Of a DNA stretch of 64,000 nt, positions 17,908 through 26,605 are shown piece by piece. Numbering within the stretch: the first letter of the stretch is position 1; every line of letters begins with the position of its first letter. Position numbers and translations under genes: made by a program. This stretch comes from Shinella curvata. Lineage in GTDB: Bacteria; Pseudomonadota; Alphaproteobacteria; Rhizobiales; Rhizobiaceae. The notes beneath the pieces are model-generated. The model was given only the letters and a program-made list of their open reading frames with translations. It did not search any database and was not told the origin of the DNA. The stretch spans positions 310,001 to 374,000 of the forward strand of contig NZ_JALJCJ010000004.1 in NCBI RefSeq assembly GCF_022899935.1, in the 5' to 3' direction.

Positions 17908-19437
17908 ATGCAAAAATATCTTCTGGGGCTCGATGCGGGCAACACGGTCATCAAGGCTGTCATCTTCGATCTCGAGGGCCGTGAACTCGCGCATGCCGGG
18001 GAGGAGGGGCATAGCCGTATGCTGCAGCCCGGCCATGTCGAGCGCGATCTCGGCGAGCTCTGGGCCAATGCCAAGCGCGTCATCCGCACCTGCCTCGATA
18101 AGGCGGGCATCGCGGCCAGCGACATCGCCGCCATCGGCTGCGCCGGCCACGGCAACGGGCTCTATGCGCTCGATCGGGAGGGCGCCCCGCTGATTGGCAT
18201 CCAGTCGATCGATACGCGTGCGACCGGTCTGGTCGAGGAATGGCTGGCCGAGGGCGTGGGCGACCGTACCTATCCGATCGCCCGCCAGCGCCCCTGGCCG
18301 GCGCAGACGCCGACGCTACTCGCCTGGCTGAAGCGCTTCAGGCCCGATGTCTTCAAGCGCATCGGAACGGTGTTCTACTCCAAGGATTTCGTCGTGAACC
18401 GCCTGACGGGAAAGCGCGTCAGCGAGGTCTCGGACATGTCCGGGGCAGGTCTGCTCGATCTGGCGGCCCGTCGCTATGACCGGACGCTGATGGAGGCCTA
18501 CGGTCTCGGCGATTGCATGGACCTGCTGCCGCCGCTGATCGAAAGCGCTGACATTGCCGGGCATGTGACGGAGGCCGTGGCGGCCGAAACCGGGCTTGCC
18601 GCCGGCACGCCCGTCATCGGCGGGCTCTTCGATGTCGTCGCCTCGGCACTCGGCTCCGGTGTTTCGCGCACGGGCAGCGCCTCGATCATTGCCGGCACGT
18701 GGAGCATCAATCAGGTGATCATCGACGGCCCGGACCTTGATGGCCCGGTCTTCATGTCCTCCACCTTCGATCGCAGCCGCTATATGGCGATGGAAAACAG
18801 TGCCACCTCGGCGGCCAATCTCGAATGGCTTGTGCGGGAATTCTTCGAGGGCGATCACCATGCCGAGGTCTCGCCATTCGATGCCTGCTGCGCGCTTGCG
18901 GCGGCCGTGGAGCCTGCGGCGGACGATCCGCTCTACCATCCCTATCTCTACGGCGCCCAGCAGGATGGCCATGCACGGGCGGGTTTTTACGGCATGGCCG
19001 GCTGGCACACCAAGGGCCATCTGATCCGCGCCCTGCTGGAGGGCGTCGCCTTCGGCCACCGCCAGCATATCGAGACAATCCGCAAGGCGGGCGCGACCTT
19101 CGAGGCGGCGGTTCTGTCGGGCGGCGGTTCGCGCAGCACGCTCTGGCCGCAGATCTTTGCCGATGTGCTCGGCGTGCCGGTCTCGGTGGCCGCATCGCGC
19201 GAGACGGGTGCTCTCGGCGCGGCGATTGCAGCCGGCACGGGCGTCGGCCTCTTCGCCGATTTCACTGAAGGCGCCGAGGCGATGGTGCGGACGGAACGGC
19301 ACTATAAGCCGAATGCCGGCCTTGCCGCCCACTATGCGCGGCGCTACGCGCTCTACACGGACATTGCCGAAGCGATGACGCCGCTCTGGCGGCGGCTGGC
19401 GGCTTCGGAAAAGATGGCAACGGGAGTTGCGGCGTGA
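17908..19437 (+). CDS. FGGY-family carbohydrate kinase
   Basis: 509 residues. FGGY kinase with the two actin-like ATPase domains: N-terminal LGLDAGNTVIKAVIFD (phosphate 1), sugar-contact region AIGCAGHGNGLYALD, middle SEVSDMSGAGLLDL, and C-terminal adenosine/phosphate elements VLSGGGSRSTLWPQIFADVLG and GALGAAIAAG. Belongs with L-xylulose/ribulose/erythritol/AI-2 kinases. GGGAGGGG precedes ATG 17908. It should phosphorylate the imported sugar or polyol, producing both the pathway intermediate and the likely inducer of the SorC regulator. Exact substrate unknown. Confidence 0.87.
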   Translation: MQKYLLGLDAGNTVIKAVIFDLEGRELAHAGEEGHSRMLQPGHVERDLGELWANAKRVIRTCLDKAGIAASDIAAIGCAGHGNGLYALDREGAPLIGIQSIDTRATGLVEEWLAEGVGDRTYPIARQRPWPAQTPTLLAWLKRFRPDVFKRIGTVFYSKDFVVNRLTGKRVSEVSDMSGAGLLDLAARRYDRTLMEAYGLGDCMDLLPPLIESADIAGHVTEAVAAETGLAAGTPVIGGLFDVVASALGSGVSRTGSASIIAGTWSINQVIIDGPDLDGPVFMSSTFDRSRYMAMENSATSAANLEWLVREFFEGDHHAEVSPFDACCALAAAVEPAADDPLYHPYLYGAQQDGHARAGFYGMAGWHTKGHLIRALLEGVAFGHRQHIETIRKAGATFEAAVLSGGGSRSTLWPQIFADVLGVPVSVAASRETGALGAAIAAGTGVGLFADFTEGAEAMVRTERHYKPNAGLAAHYARRYALYTDIAEAMTPLWRRLAASEKMATGVAA

Positions 19438-21059
19438 ACCATCCTGTCCATGAAACGCCTGTCGATGAGGGCACTTACGATTTCATCGTCGTGGGTGCAG
19501 GCTCGGCGGGCTGCGTGCTGGCCAACCGCCTTTCGGCCGATCCGAACAATCGTGTCCTGCTGCTCGAGGCCGGTGGTTCGGACCGCTATCACTGGGTCCA
19601 TGTGCCGATCGGCTATCTCTACTGCATGGGCAATCCGCGCACCGACTGGATGATGAAGACGGCATCGGAGAGCGGCCTCAACGGCCGCGCGCTTAACTAT
19701 CCGCGTGGCAAGGTGCTGGGCGGCTGCTCGTCGATCAACGGCATGATCTATATGCGCGGCCAAGCGGCCGACTATGATGGATGGCGACAGGCGGGCAATG
19801 CCGGCTGGGGCTGGGATGATGTGCTGCCCTATTTCGTCAAGTCAGAGGACAATTATCGCGGCCGGTCGGAGATGCACGGTGCCGGCGGCGAATGGCGCGT
19901 CGAGCGCCAGCGCCTCTCCTGGCCGATCCTCGATGCCTTCCGCGATGCGGCGGAAGAGCTCGGCATCCGCAAGACCGATGATTTCAATGAGGGTGACAAT
20001 GAGGGCTCCGGCTATTTCGAGGTCAACCAGCGCGGCGGCGTGCGGTGGAACACGACGAAGGCGTTTCTTCGCCCGGCGATGAAGCGCAAGAACCTGCGCG
20101 TCCTGACCGGCGCCGAGACCGAGCGGCTGGAATTCGACGGCAGGACGGTGACGGGCGTGCGCTTCCGTTTCAAAGGCCGGCTTTGTGTCGCCCGAGCGAC
20201 GCGGGAGGTCGCGCTGTCGGCCGGGGCGATCAATTCGCCGAAAATCCTGGAACTGTCGGGTGTCGGACGGCCGGACCTGCTGTCCGGTCTCGGCATTGCC
20301 GTGCAGCACGATCTGAAGGGCGTGGGCGAAAATCTTCAGGATCATCTGCAGATCCGCACGGTGTTCAAGATCGAGGGCGCGCGCACGCTGAACCAGCTCT
20401 ATCACAACCTCTTCAGCCGCGCCGGCATGGGGCTGCAATATGCCTTCCGTCGTTCCGGCCCGCTCTCCATGGCGCCGAGCCAGCTCGGCATCTTCGCCAA
20501 GAGCGATCCGGCGGTCGCCACGGCAGATCTCGAATATCACGTTCAGCCGCTCAGCACCGACCGGCTCGGCGAGCCGCTGCATCGCTACCCGGCCGTCACG
20601 GTGTCGGTCTGCAATCTCAGGCCCGAAAGCCGCGGGACGGTCCATGTGACGGCGCGTGATGTGGTGCTGCCGCCGGAAATCCGGCCCAACTATCTCTCGA
20701 CGCCGGGCGACCGGCTGCTGGCCGCCAAATCCATCCGCCATGCCCGCAGCCTCATGCAGGCGAGCGCGATCGCAAAATTCCGCCCTGAGGAAATGCTGCC
20801 CGGTCGCGAGTACCAGAGCGAGGACGAGTTGATCCGCCGCGCCGGCGATATCGCCACGACGATCTTCCACCCGGTCGGCACCTGCAAGATGGGCAGCGAT
20901 CCCATGGCGGTGGTCGATGCGAAGCTGCGCGTGCACGGGCTCGACCGGCTGCGCGTCGTCGACGCCTCGATCATGCCGACCATCGTGTCCGGCAACACCA
21001 ACTCGCCGGTGATCATGATTGCGGAGAAGGCGGCCGAGACGATGCTGGCGCGGGCTTAG
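19434..21059 (+). CDS. GMC-family oxidoreductase (choline/alcohol dehydrogenase-like)
   Basis: 541 residues, FAD-dependent GMC oxidoreductase. ADP-binding FIVVGAGSAGCVLANRLS at the N-terminus, GMC signature 1 around GKVLGGCSSINGMIYMRG, signature 2 GAINSPKILELSGVG, and C-terminal catalytic region FHPVGTCKMG with active-site His plus SGNTNSPVIMIAEKA. GTG start at 19434 overlaps the kinase stop (GTGA). Likely oxidises a primary or secondary alcohol of the pathway substrate. Last gene of the operon; its stop overlaps the convergent hydrolase by 4 bases. Confidence 0.87.
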   Translation: MNHPVHETPVDEGTYDFIVVGAGSAGCVLANRLSADPNNRVLLLEAGGSDRYHWVHVPIGYLYCMGNPRTDWMMKTASESGLNGRALNYPRGKVLGGCSSINGMIYMRGQAADYDGWRQAGNAGWGWDDVLPYFVKSEDNYRGRSEMHGAGGEWRVERQRLSWPILDAFRDAAEELGIRKTDDFNEGDNEGSGYFEVNQRGGVRWNTTKAFLRPAMKRKNLRVLTGAETERLEFDGRTVTGVRFRFKGRLCVARATREVALSAGAINSPKILELSGVGRPDLLSGLGIAVQHDLKGVGENLQDHLQIRTVFKIEGARTLNQLYHNLFSRAGMGLQYAFRRSGPLSMAPSQLGIFAKSDPAVATADLEYHVQPLSTDRLGEPLHRYPAVTVSVCNLRPESRGTVHVTARDVVLPPEIRPNYLSTPGDRLLAAKSIRHARSLMQASAIAKFRPEEMLPGREYQSEDELIRRAGDIATTIFHPVGTCKMGSDPMAVVDAKLRVHGLDRLRVVDASIMPTIVSGNTNSPVIMIAEKAAETMLARA

Positions 21060-21862
21060 CGCACGACCCGGTCGAGGAAATGCAGGACGGCGTGGTTGAA
21101 GAGCGCCGGCCGTTGCAGTGGTGCGAAATGGCTGACGCCTGGCAGGCTGGTGAGCGTGGCGCCCGGAATCGTGTTTGCGAGATAGGCGGCGTGCTCCGGC
21201 CGGATGAACTCGTCGTGCTCGCCGAGCACGATAGCGACGGGAATCGTGATGCCGGCCAGATCGCCTTCGGTATAGTTGGGCTCGGTCTGCATCATGCGGG
21301 AAACGTCCGCGACAAAGCTGTCGAAGGCGTCGGGCGTCGCGGACAGGGCCTGATAGTCCAGCCGATGGCGGTGGAAGCAGCGGTCGAGCACGGGTGTCGG
21401 CTGGAAGTCGAGCGTGCCGGTCGGATCCATGTTGCAGGCGAAGAAGAAGACGCCGCTGACACGCTCCGGATGCCGGTCGGCCAGGATCAGCGCGGTGCAG
21501 GCCCCATCGCTCCAGCCGACGAGAGCGGCCTTTTCGATATCCAGATGATCCATCACCGCCCGGACGTCGCCGGCCATGCGGGTATAGCTGAACGGTTCGG
21601 CGTCGCGGGTGCTGCGCCCATGGCCGCGACCGTCGATGGCGATGACGGTCTTGCCCGCCGCGACAAGGGCGGGCACCTGGTTGCCCCAGTTCCCGGCATG
21701 GCCGAGCCCGCCGTGCAGCAGGATCACGGCAGGGCCGTTGCCAAAGGCGGCATGCCAGATCCGCGCGCCGTCGTTTTCCACATAACCTTCCATGACGGCG
21801 GTGGGCAGCGGTGGTGCACCGTCCCGCTCGAAACGCATGAGATCGTCATCGGTTATCAGCAT
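21056..21862 (-). CDS. Alpha/beta hydrolase
   Basis: 268 residues. Alpha/beta-hydrolase fold: oxyanion-hole VILLHGGLGHAGNW, then IDGRGHGRS, nucleophile elbow LVGWSDGA (Gly-Trp-Ser-Asp-Gly), acid in IVLGEHDEFI and catalytic His in LPGVSHFAPLQ. Resembles 3-oxoadipate enol-lactonase-like hydrolases but the substrate cannot be named. The start at 21862 was chosen because AGGAGAGA lies 5 bases upstream; the open frame continues to 22000 without coding character. Convergent with and overlapping the GMC gene, divergent from the sRNA locus. Confidence 0.8.
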   Translation of the reverse strand: MLITDDDLMRFERDGAPPLPTAVMEGYVENDGARIWHAAFGNGPAVILLHGGLGHAGNWGNQVPALVAAGKTVIAIDGRGHGRSTRDAEPFSYTRMAGDVRAVMDHLDIEKAALVGWSDGACTALILADRHPERVSGVFFFACNMDPTGTLDFQPTPVLDRCFHRHRLDYQALSATPDAFDSFVADVSRMMQTEPNYTEGDLAGITIPVAIVLGEHDEFIRPEHAAYLANTIPGATLTSLPGVSHFAPLQRPALFNHAVLHFLDRVVR

Positions 21863-22007
21863 CGGTCTCTCCTTCTGTCTTTTGCAAAGGACGCACGGTC
21901 CGGGCACCTTCCGACAGGATCCTGAAAAAAAACAGCGGACAGGGCCGGTCGTGAAATCGCGCGAGGAGCAGCGCGGCATTTGCATAGCTGCATTGCACAA
22001 TAAATGT

Positions 22008-22036
22008 TTTCCATCTGGTCAAGAATTGGGCATAGT
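22008..22036 (+). promoter_or_regulatory. Predicted promoter of the AbcR-like sRNA
   Basis: TTTCCA (22008-22013) and CATAGT (22031-22036) separated by 17 bases, each matching the consensus at 4 of 6 positions. The predicted start near 22043-22044 gives a transcript of about 114 nt to the terminator. An inverted repeat GTGCAT-N7-ATGCAC (22035-22053) spans the start site and may be an operator. Confidence 0.4.
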
Positions 22037-22043
22037 GCATGCA

Positions 22044-22157
22044 GTCGATGCACACGGCGGTTTTCCTCCCAGTGCCGCCGCATCAGCTGTTCCCCTCTGG
22101 AGGTTTTTTAACCTTCACACTTCAATGGGCCGCGGTTTTCGCTGGCCCATTTTTTTT
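22044..22157 (+). ncRNA. AbcR-like (alpha-r15 family) trans-acting small RNA, candidate
   Basis: About 114 nt in the 466-base gap between the hydrolase and GGDEF-EAL genes; no credible protein gene is present there. Hairpin 1: CGGCGG (22055-22060) / CCGCCG (22075-22080) with a single-stranded loop containing CCTCCC, an anti-Shine-Dalgarno motif like that in rhizobial AbcR RNAs. A second C-rich stretch (CCCCTCTGGAGG, 22093-22104) and a strong 3' terminator follow. Size, C-rich loops and terminator all match my memory of AbcR1/AbcR2, Hfq-dependent repressors of ABC-transporter mRNAs. Family identity needs a covariance-model search. The 5' end is predicted, not observed. Confidence 0.6.
22124..22157 (+). 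terminator. Strong rho-independent terminator of the sRNA
   Basis: Stem AATGGGCC-GCG (22124-22134) / CGC-T-GGCCCATT (22140-22151), one bulged T, loop GTTTT, and a run of eight T (22150-22157). No + strand protein gene lies immediately upstream, so it most likely ends a non-coding transcript. Confidence 0.88.
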
Positions 22158-22206
22158 GCCTGCATTTGCGTTGTGCCAAAAGATGCGCTCGAAATGACGC
22201 AGATCG

Positions 22207-22228
22207 AATGCAATCTCATGGTTGCATT
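22207..22228 (+). promoter_or_regulatory. Inverted repeat upstream of the GGDEF-EAL gene
   Basis: AATGCAA-N8-TTGCATT, a perfect 7-bp dyad about 100 bases upstream of the diguanylate cyclase/phosphodiesterase start. Probable operator for an unknown dimeric regulator. Confidence 0.4.
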
Positions 22229-22328
22229 AGCACTTTCATCACGCTCTTGTGCTCCAATCCCCCTGCCGACGTAATACGCGAAGCCCGGATTTCCGGGCGG
22301 CGCCACGGGCAAGGATGCGCATGGTGGG

Positions 22329-24422
22329 ATGGATAGTCAGGACGGCGGGGGTCTCAACGCGGCAAAAGCGCGCTTTGTCAGCCTGTTCTCCTCAAGTCAG
22401 GGGGCTGGCATGACACAGGCACCCGGGAGAACGCCGCGCCTCATCACCGTCGCCTGGCCGTTCGTTCTCATCGTCCTCCTGCAGACCGTGCTTGCCACCT
22501 TCAGCTTGCAGGTGACGTCGTCGCTCCGCGCCTTCGTGACCGGCGAAAGCCTCTGGTCCAAGGGCCAGCATGACGCCCTCTACTATCTCAACCGCTATGC
22601 CGAATCCGGCAATCGCTCCTTCGTCGCGCGTTATCACCAGGCGATGGCGATGCCGATGGGCGACCGTGCGGCGCGGCTGGCGCTGGAAGCCGATCCGCCC
22701 GATATCGATGCGGCGTTCAAGGGCTTCCTCGCCGCAGGCAATCATCCTGACGATATCCCCAACATCATCTGGCTCTTCCGGTACTTCCGGTGGCTGCCGG
22801 TGATGGAAGCCTGCATCCGCGACTGGCGAACGGCCGAGGGTGTGCTGATGCAGTTGATCCCGATCGGTGAGGCGATCGATGCCTCGCCGCACATCAACGA
22901 GGCCGATCGTCGCGACATTACCCGCCAGCTCGACGAGATCAACGCGCTTGTCACACCCCTTACGAAGCGCTTCTCAGACCGGCTGGGTGAGGGCACACGG
23001 CAGGTGCAGGCCGTACTCCTCGTCGGCAATGTCGCGATGGCGCTGGTCTTCATTCTGCTGACGGTCTGGCGGCTGAACAGTTTTCTTGCGCATCGCCGCA
23101 ACATCGAGGACCAGCTTTCCCACAATGCCCACCATGACGCCCTCACCGGTCTGCCGAACCGCCGGCTCTTCGAAGAGCGGCTGGCCCGCGCGCTGGAGCA
23201 ACCCGGCAGTCGCCATGCGCTGATGTTCATCGATCTCGACCAGTTCAAAGCCGTCAACGACAATGGCGGCCACGCGGCCGGTGACGAACTGCTGCGTCGC
23301 ATCTCGCGCGACCTCGACAAGGCGATCCGCGGGTCGGACCTGCTTGCCCGTCTGGGCGGCGACGAATTCGGCATCATTTTGCCGAATTGCGCGCCGGAGG
23401 ATGCCTTGCGTATCGGACTTCGATTGCGGGAGATTGCCGAAGCGATCGATTTCGTCTGGAACGGGCATCGCTATTCGATCAGTGCGAGCATCGGCGTCGT
23501 CCATCTCGCCGAACGCCGCTTCACGCTGCAGGAAGCGCTGCGCGCGGCCGATATCGCGTGCTACATGGCCAAGGAAAAGGGCCGCAACCGTGTGCATGTC
23601 TTCGAGACGACGGATGCGGCGCAGACCCAGTTCACCGCCAATCTCAACTGGGTGCAGCGTCTGCATCGGGCGCTGGAGGAGGACCGTTTCCGGCTGTTTT
23701 CCCAGAAAATCGACACCATCGACGGAAATGGCGCCCCGGCCGAGCACCGCGAAATCCTGTTGCGCCTGGAAGAGAACGGCAAACTGCTGGCGCCCGGTGC
23801 CTTCATCCCGGCGGCGGAGCGTTTCGGCCTGATGCCTGCCCTCGACCGCTGGGTCGTGCGTCATGCGCTCGACGTCATCGGTCGGCGCGAAGGGCGCACA
23901 ACCGGCACCTATTCGATCAATCTCAGCGGATTGACGCTGAAGGACGACACGTTCCTGCCCTTTCTGCGGGAGGCGTTGCGCCGCAGCCGCGTGCCGGCCG
24001 ATGTGCTCTGCTTCGAGATCACCGAAACCAGCGCCATCGAAAACCTCGACGAGGCCGTCGCCTTCATGAACGCCATGCGCGCCATGGGCTGCCGCTTCGC
24101 GCTCGACGACTTCGGCGTCGGCATGTCGTCGCTCACCTATTTGAAGCGTCTGCCGGTCGATTATGTGAAGATTGACGGCAGCTTCGTGCGTGACATGCTG
24201 GCGGACAAGACGGACTGGATGACGGTCGAGATGATCAACCAGATCTCGCATCTTGCCGGGCGCAAGACGATCGCCGAATTCGTGGAGACCGCCGATATCC
24301 TTGCTGCACTCCGCACGATCGGCGTCGATTACGCCCAGGGCTATTTCATCGGCCGCCCGGAACCGTTCCTGCCGGAGACTGCCGGTTCCGTCATCCCGTT
24401 GCGCCGTGCCGGCGTCGCCTAG
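22329..24422 (+). CDS. Membrane-anchored GGDEF-EAL protein (c-di-GMP metabolism)
   Basis: 697 residues. Two membrane helices (about 38-60 and 228-248) flank a periplasmic sensor of ~165 residues; then a GGDEF domain with intact active site GGDEF (343-347) and a C-terminal EAL domain. In the latter the EAL triplet reads EIL (REILLR, near residue 475), but the other catalytic elements are kept: INLSG, FEITE, ALDDFGVGMSSL, VKIDG, AEFVE and AQGYFIG. So cyclase activity looks likely and phosphodiesterase activity possible. ATG 22410 with a better ribosome site (AGGGGG) is an alternative start that keeps the first helix. Regulates lifestyle switching by cyclic di-GMP. Confidence 0.88.
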   Translation: MDSQDGGGLNAAKARFVSLFSSSQGAGMTQAPGRTPRLITVAWPFVLIVLLQTVLATFSLQVTSSLRAFVTGESLWSKGQHDALYYLNRYAESGNRSFVARYHQAMAMPMGDRAARLALEADPPDIDAAFKGFLAAGNHPDDIPNIIWLFRYFRWLPVMEACIRDWRTAEGVLMQLIPIGEAIDASPHINEADRRDITRQLDEINALVTPLTKRFSDRLGEGTRQVQAVLLVGNVAMALVFILLTVWRLNSFLAHRRNIEDQLSHNAHHDALTGLPNRRLFEERLARALEQPGSRHALMFIDLDQFKAVNDNGGHAAGDELLRRISRDLDKAIRGSDLLARLGGDEFGIILPNCAPEDALRIGLRLREIAEAIDFVWNGHRYSISASIGVVHLAERRFTLQEALRAADIACYMAKEKGRNRVHVFETTDAAQTQFTANLNWVQRLHRALEEDRFRLFSQKIDTIDGNGAPAEHREILLRLEENGKLLAPGAFIPAAERFGLMPALDRWVVRHALDVIGRREGRTTGTYSINLSGLTLKDDTFLPFLREALRRSRVPADVLCFEITETSAIENLDEAVAFMNAMRAMGCRFALDDFGVGMSSLTYLKRLPVDYVKIDGSFVRDMLADKTDWMTVEMINQISHLAGRKTIAEFVETADILAALRTIGVDYAQGYFIGRPEPFLPETAGSVIPLRRAGVA

Positions 24423-25078
24423 GCCTGTTCGGCGCGCTCCAGCGCCTTCAGCATGGTGCGTTCGGCAAGGTTGAGATAGGTCTCCATCTGCGTGGCGGCC
24501 TCAGCCGGCTTTCCCTGCTCGACGAGGGTGACGATCGCGTCGTTCATGTCGACGAAGGGCGAGTGCAGATGCTCGGGGTCGTTCAGGAGCCCGAAGCAGA
24601 GACGCAGTTCCGCCGAGATGCGCTCGTAGAACTCGGTCAGCCGGGCGCTGTCCGAGAGGTCGATGATGGCAGTGTGAAAGACCATGTTGGCACTGCCGAC
24701 GCCGACCCAGTCGCCCGCATCACGCTTTTTTTGCCCGTCGGCGACGGCCTGTCGCATCACGCGGATGGCCGGATGCTGTTGCCAGGCCTGACGCAGCGCC
24801 CCGCATTCCAGCATGCGCCGCACGCGGTAGATATCGATGACGGAGGCCATGGAGGGCACGGTGACGAAGACGCCGCGATTGGCCTCGTGGCGCAGAAGTC
24901 CGTCCTTGGTCAGCAGGCGGAAGGCTTCGCGCAACGAATTGCGCGAGACGTCGAAACGCTCGCTGAAGGCGGCTTCCGAAAGGCGCTGGCCGGGCGCAAG
25001 CTCACCCGAAATGAGCAGTGTGCGAATGTGCCGTGCCAACCGGTCCGCCAGCGGCAGGCCTTCGTCGTCTTCCGTCAT
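24419..25078 (-). CDS. GntR-family regulator, FadR/FCD subfamily
   Basis: 219 residues. N-terminal winged HTH (LADRLARHIRTLLISGELAPGQRLSEAAFSE..., VSRNSLREAFRLLTKDGLL) and an all-helical FCD ligand domain with metal-site residues (FHTAIIDLS...). FCD regulators usually bind an organic acid or amino-acid-like ligand with a divalent metal. Divergent from the 5-oxoprolinase-type operon; a perfect 19-bp palindrome overlapping that operon's -35 (25226-25244) is its probable operator. Overlaps the convergent GGDEF-EAL gene by 4 bases at the stop codons. Confidence 0.88.
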   Translation of the reverse strand: MTEDDEGLPLADRLARHIRTLLISGELAPGQRLSEAAFSERFDVSRNSLREAFRLLTKDGLLRHEANRGVFVTVPSMASVIDIYRVRRMLECGALRQAWQQHPAIRVMRQAVADGQKKRDAGDWVGVGSANMVFHTAIIDLSDSARLTEFYERISAELRLCFGLLNDPEHLHSPFVDMNDAIVTLVEQGKPAEAATQMETYLNLAERTMLKALERAEQA

Positions 25079-25225
25079 GCTCTTCTCCCCGCCCGGGCAA
25101 ATTCTGCCCGGTTACCCTCTTTCCACTCTGCCCTTAGCATGAATGCGGGGACGGTGGCGTCGGAAATTGTGGCGAATCCCGCGCTATGTGATTGGTAAAA
25201 CGGCAGGAATAAGGAACGATATGGA

Positions 25226-25270
25226 AATATTGTTGAACAATATTGACATTTTTGTGTAGCGGTTCATCAT
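25226..25270 (+). promoter_or_regulatory. GntR operator and promoter of the oxoprolinase operon
   Basis: AATATTGTT-G-AACAATATT (25226-25244) is a perfect palindrome with 9-bp arms. Its last bases form the start of TTGACA (25243-25248), with CATCAT (25265-25270) 16 bases on as -10. This position would let the divergent GntR protein block RNA polymerase. Confidence 0.6.
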
Positions 25271-25321
25271 TGGAGCATGAAACATCCGCGAGGGGCGGGT
25301 GCGTGAGAGCGGAGAAATCTC

Positions 25322-26587
25322 ATGGAACGGAACGCAGCAGCACCCGCGGGCCAGAGCGTGGTCGCGCAGGGCCTCGAAACCGTCAAATCCCGTCGTTCGG
25401 CGCTTGTCGCGGCGATTTTCCTGATGGCGACCAGTGCCATCGGTCCCGGCTTCATCACCCAGACGGCGACGTTCACCACGAAACTCGGTGCCGCCTTCGC
25501 CTTCGGCATCCTCGCTTCCATTCTCATCGATTTCGTGGTCCAGCTCAACATCTGGCGCATCGTGACGCTGACGCGCATGCGGGCTTCGGACGTCGCCAAT
25601 GCCGCGATCCCCGGTTCGGGCTATCTGCTCGCCATACTCGTCATCGTCGGCGGCCTGTTCTTCAATATCGGCAATATCGGCGGCACGGGTCTTGGCCTCA
25701 ACGCTGTCTTCGGTCTCGACCCGAAGATCGGCGGGGCAATCAGCGCGGTCTTTTCGATCGGTATCTTCCTGTCGAAACGTGCCGGCATGGCCGTCGATCG
25801 CTTCATCATTTTCGCCGGCATCCTGATGATCGTGCTGACGGTTTACGTCGCCTTCGTCTCCGGCCCGCCGGTCGGTGACGCGCTGTTCCAGACATTCCTG
25901 CCCGATACGATCGATTTCGCGACGATCACCACCATCGTCGGTGGTACGGTTGGCGGCTACATCACCTATTCCGGCGCGCATCGCCTGCTGGATCGCGGCA
26001 TGGTCGGCCAGGAGCATCTTCCGGCGGTCACCCGCGCCGCGCTGACGGGTATCGCCGTCACGGGCCTCATGCGCTACGTGCTCTTCCTCGCGATCCTGGG
26101 CGTTGTCGCAAGCGGTGTGATCATCGACACGGCAAGCCAAGCGGCAAACCCCGCCGCACAGGCCTTCCAGGCGGCTTCCGGTGATTTCGGCCTGCGTCTG
26201 TTCGGCATCATCTTCTGGGCGGCCGCCATTACCAGCGTCATCGGCGCGGCCTATACGTCGGTCTCCTTCATCACCATCTTCAAGCAGGACATCAGCGAGC
26301 GCGCCCGCAACCTCGCTACCGTGGTCTTCATCGCCTTCTCGCTGGTCTGCTATCTCCTGATGACCACACCGCCGGCCGCCATGCTGGTCTTCGTCGGCGG
26401 TCTCAACGGCCTCATTTTGCCTATCGGCCTTTCCATCTTCCTCTTCGCCGCATGGAAGCGGGAGGACCTTATGGGCGGCTATCGCTACCCGCGCTGGCTG
26501 CTGGTGCTTGGTGCACTGGTCTGCGCGCTCACATGGTATATGGGCTACAAGTCGGCCGGCACGATCTTCGGCCTGCTGGGTCTGTAA
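25322..26587 (+). CDS. NRAMP-like membrane transporter (YcsG type)
   Basis: 421 residues, about 11 membrane helices. NRAMP/APC-fold family protein beginning with the conserved TSAIGPGFITQTATFTTKLG, but the canonical metal-ligand motif DPGN of helix 1 of true Mn/Fe NRAMP carriers is absent (GPGF instead), suggesting a non-metal substrate. The gene order matches the Bacillus ycsF-ycsG-ycsI-kipI-kipA operon, where this protein travels with 5-oxoprolinase subunits; import of 5-oxoproline or a related lactam is the natural inference. GGAGAAA precedes ATG 25322. Confidence 0.82.
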   Translation: MERNAAAPAGQSVVAQGLETVKSRRSALVAAIFLMATSAIGPGFITQTATFTTKLGAAFAFGILASILIDFVVQLNIWRIVTLTRMRASDVANAAIPGSGYLLAILVIVGGLFFNIGNIGGTGLGLNAVFGLDPKIGGAISAVFSIGIFLSKRAGMAVDRFIIFAGILMIVLTVYVAFVSGPPVGDALFQTFLPDTIDFATITTIVGGTVGGYITYSGAHRLLDRGMVGQEHLPAVTRAALTGIAVTGLMRYVLFLAILGVVASGVIIDTASQAANPAAQAFQAASGDFGLRLFGIIFWAAAITSVIGAAYTSVSFITIFKQDISERARNLATVVFIAFSLVCYLLMTTPPAAMLVFVGGLNGLILPIGLSIFLFAAWKREDLMGGYRYPRWLLVLGALVCALTWYMGYKSAGTIFGLLGL

Positions 26588-26605
26588 AAGACGAGGGAGG
26601 ACATC

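Noticed and set aside
21900-22120. N-terminal extension of the alpha/beta hydrolase up to 22000
   Set aside because: Cys/Arg-rich, without homologous character, and a good ribosome site precedes the ATG at 21862.
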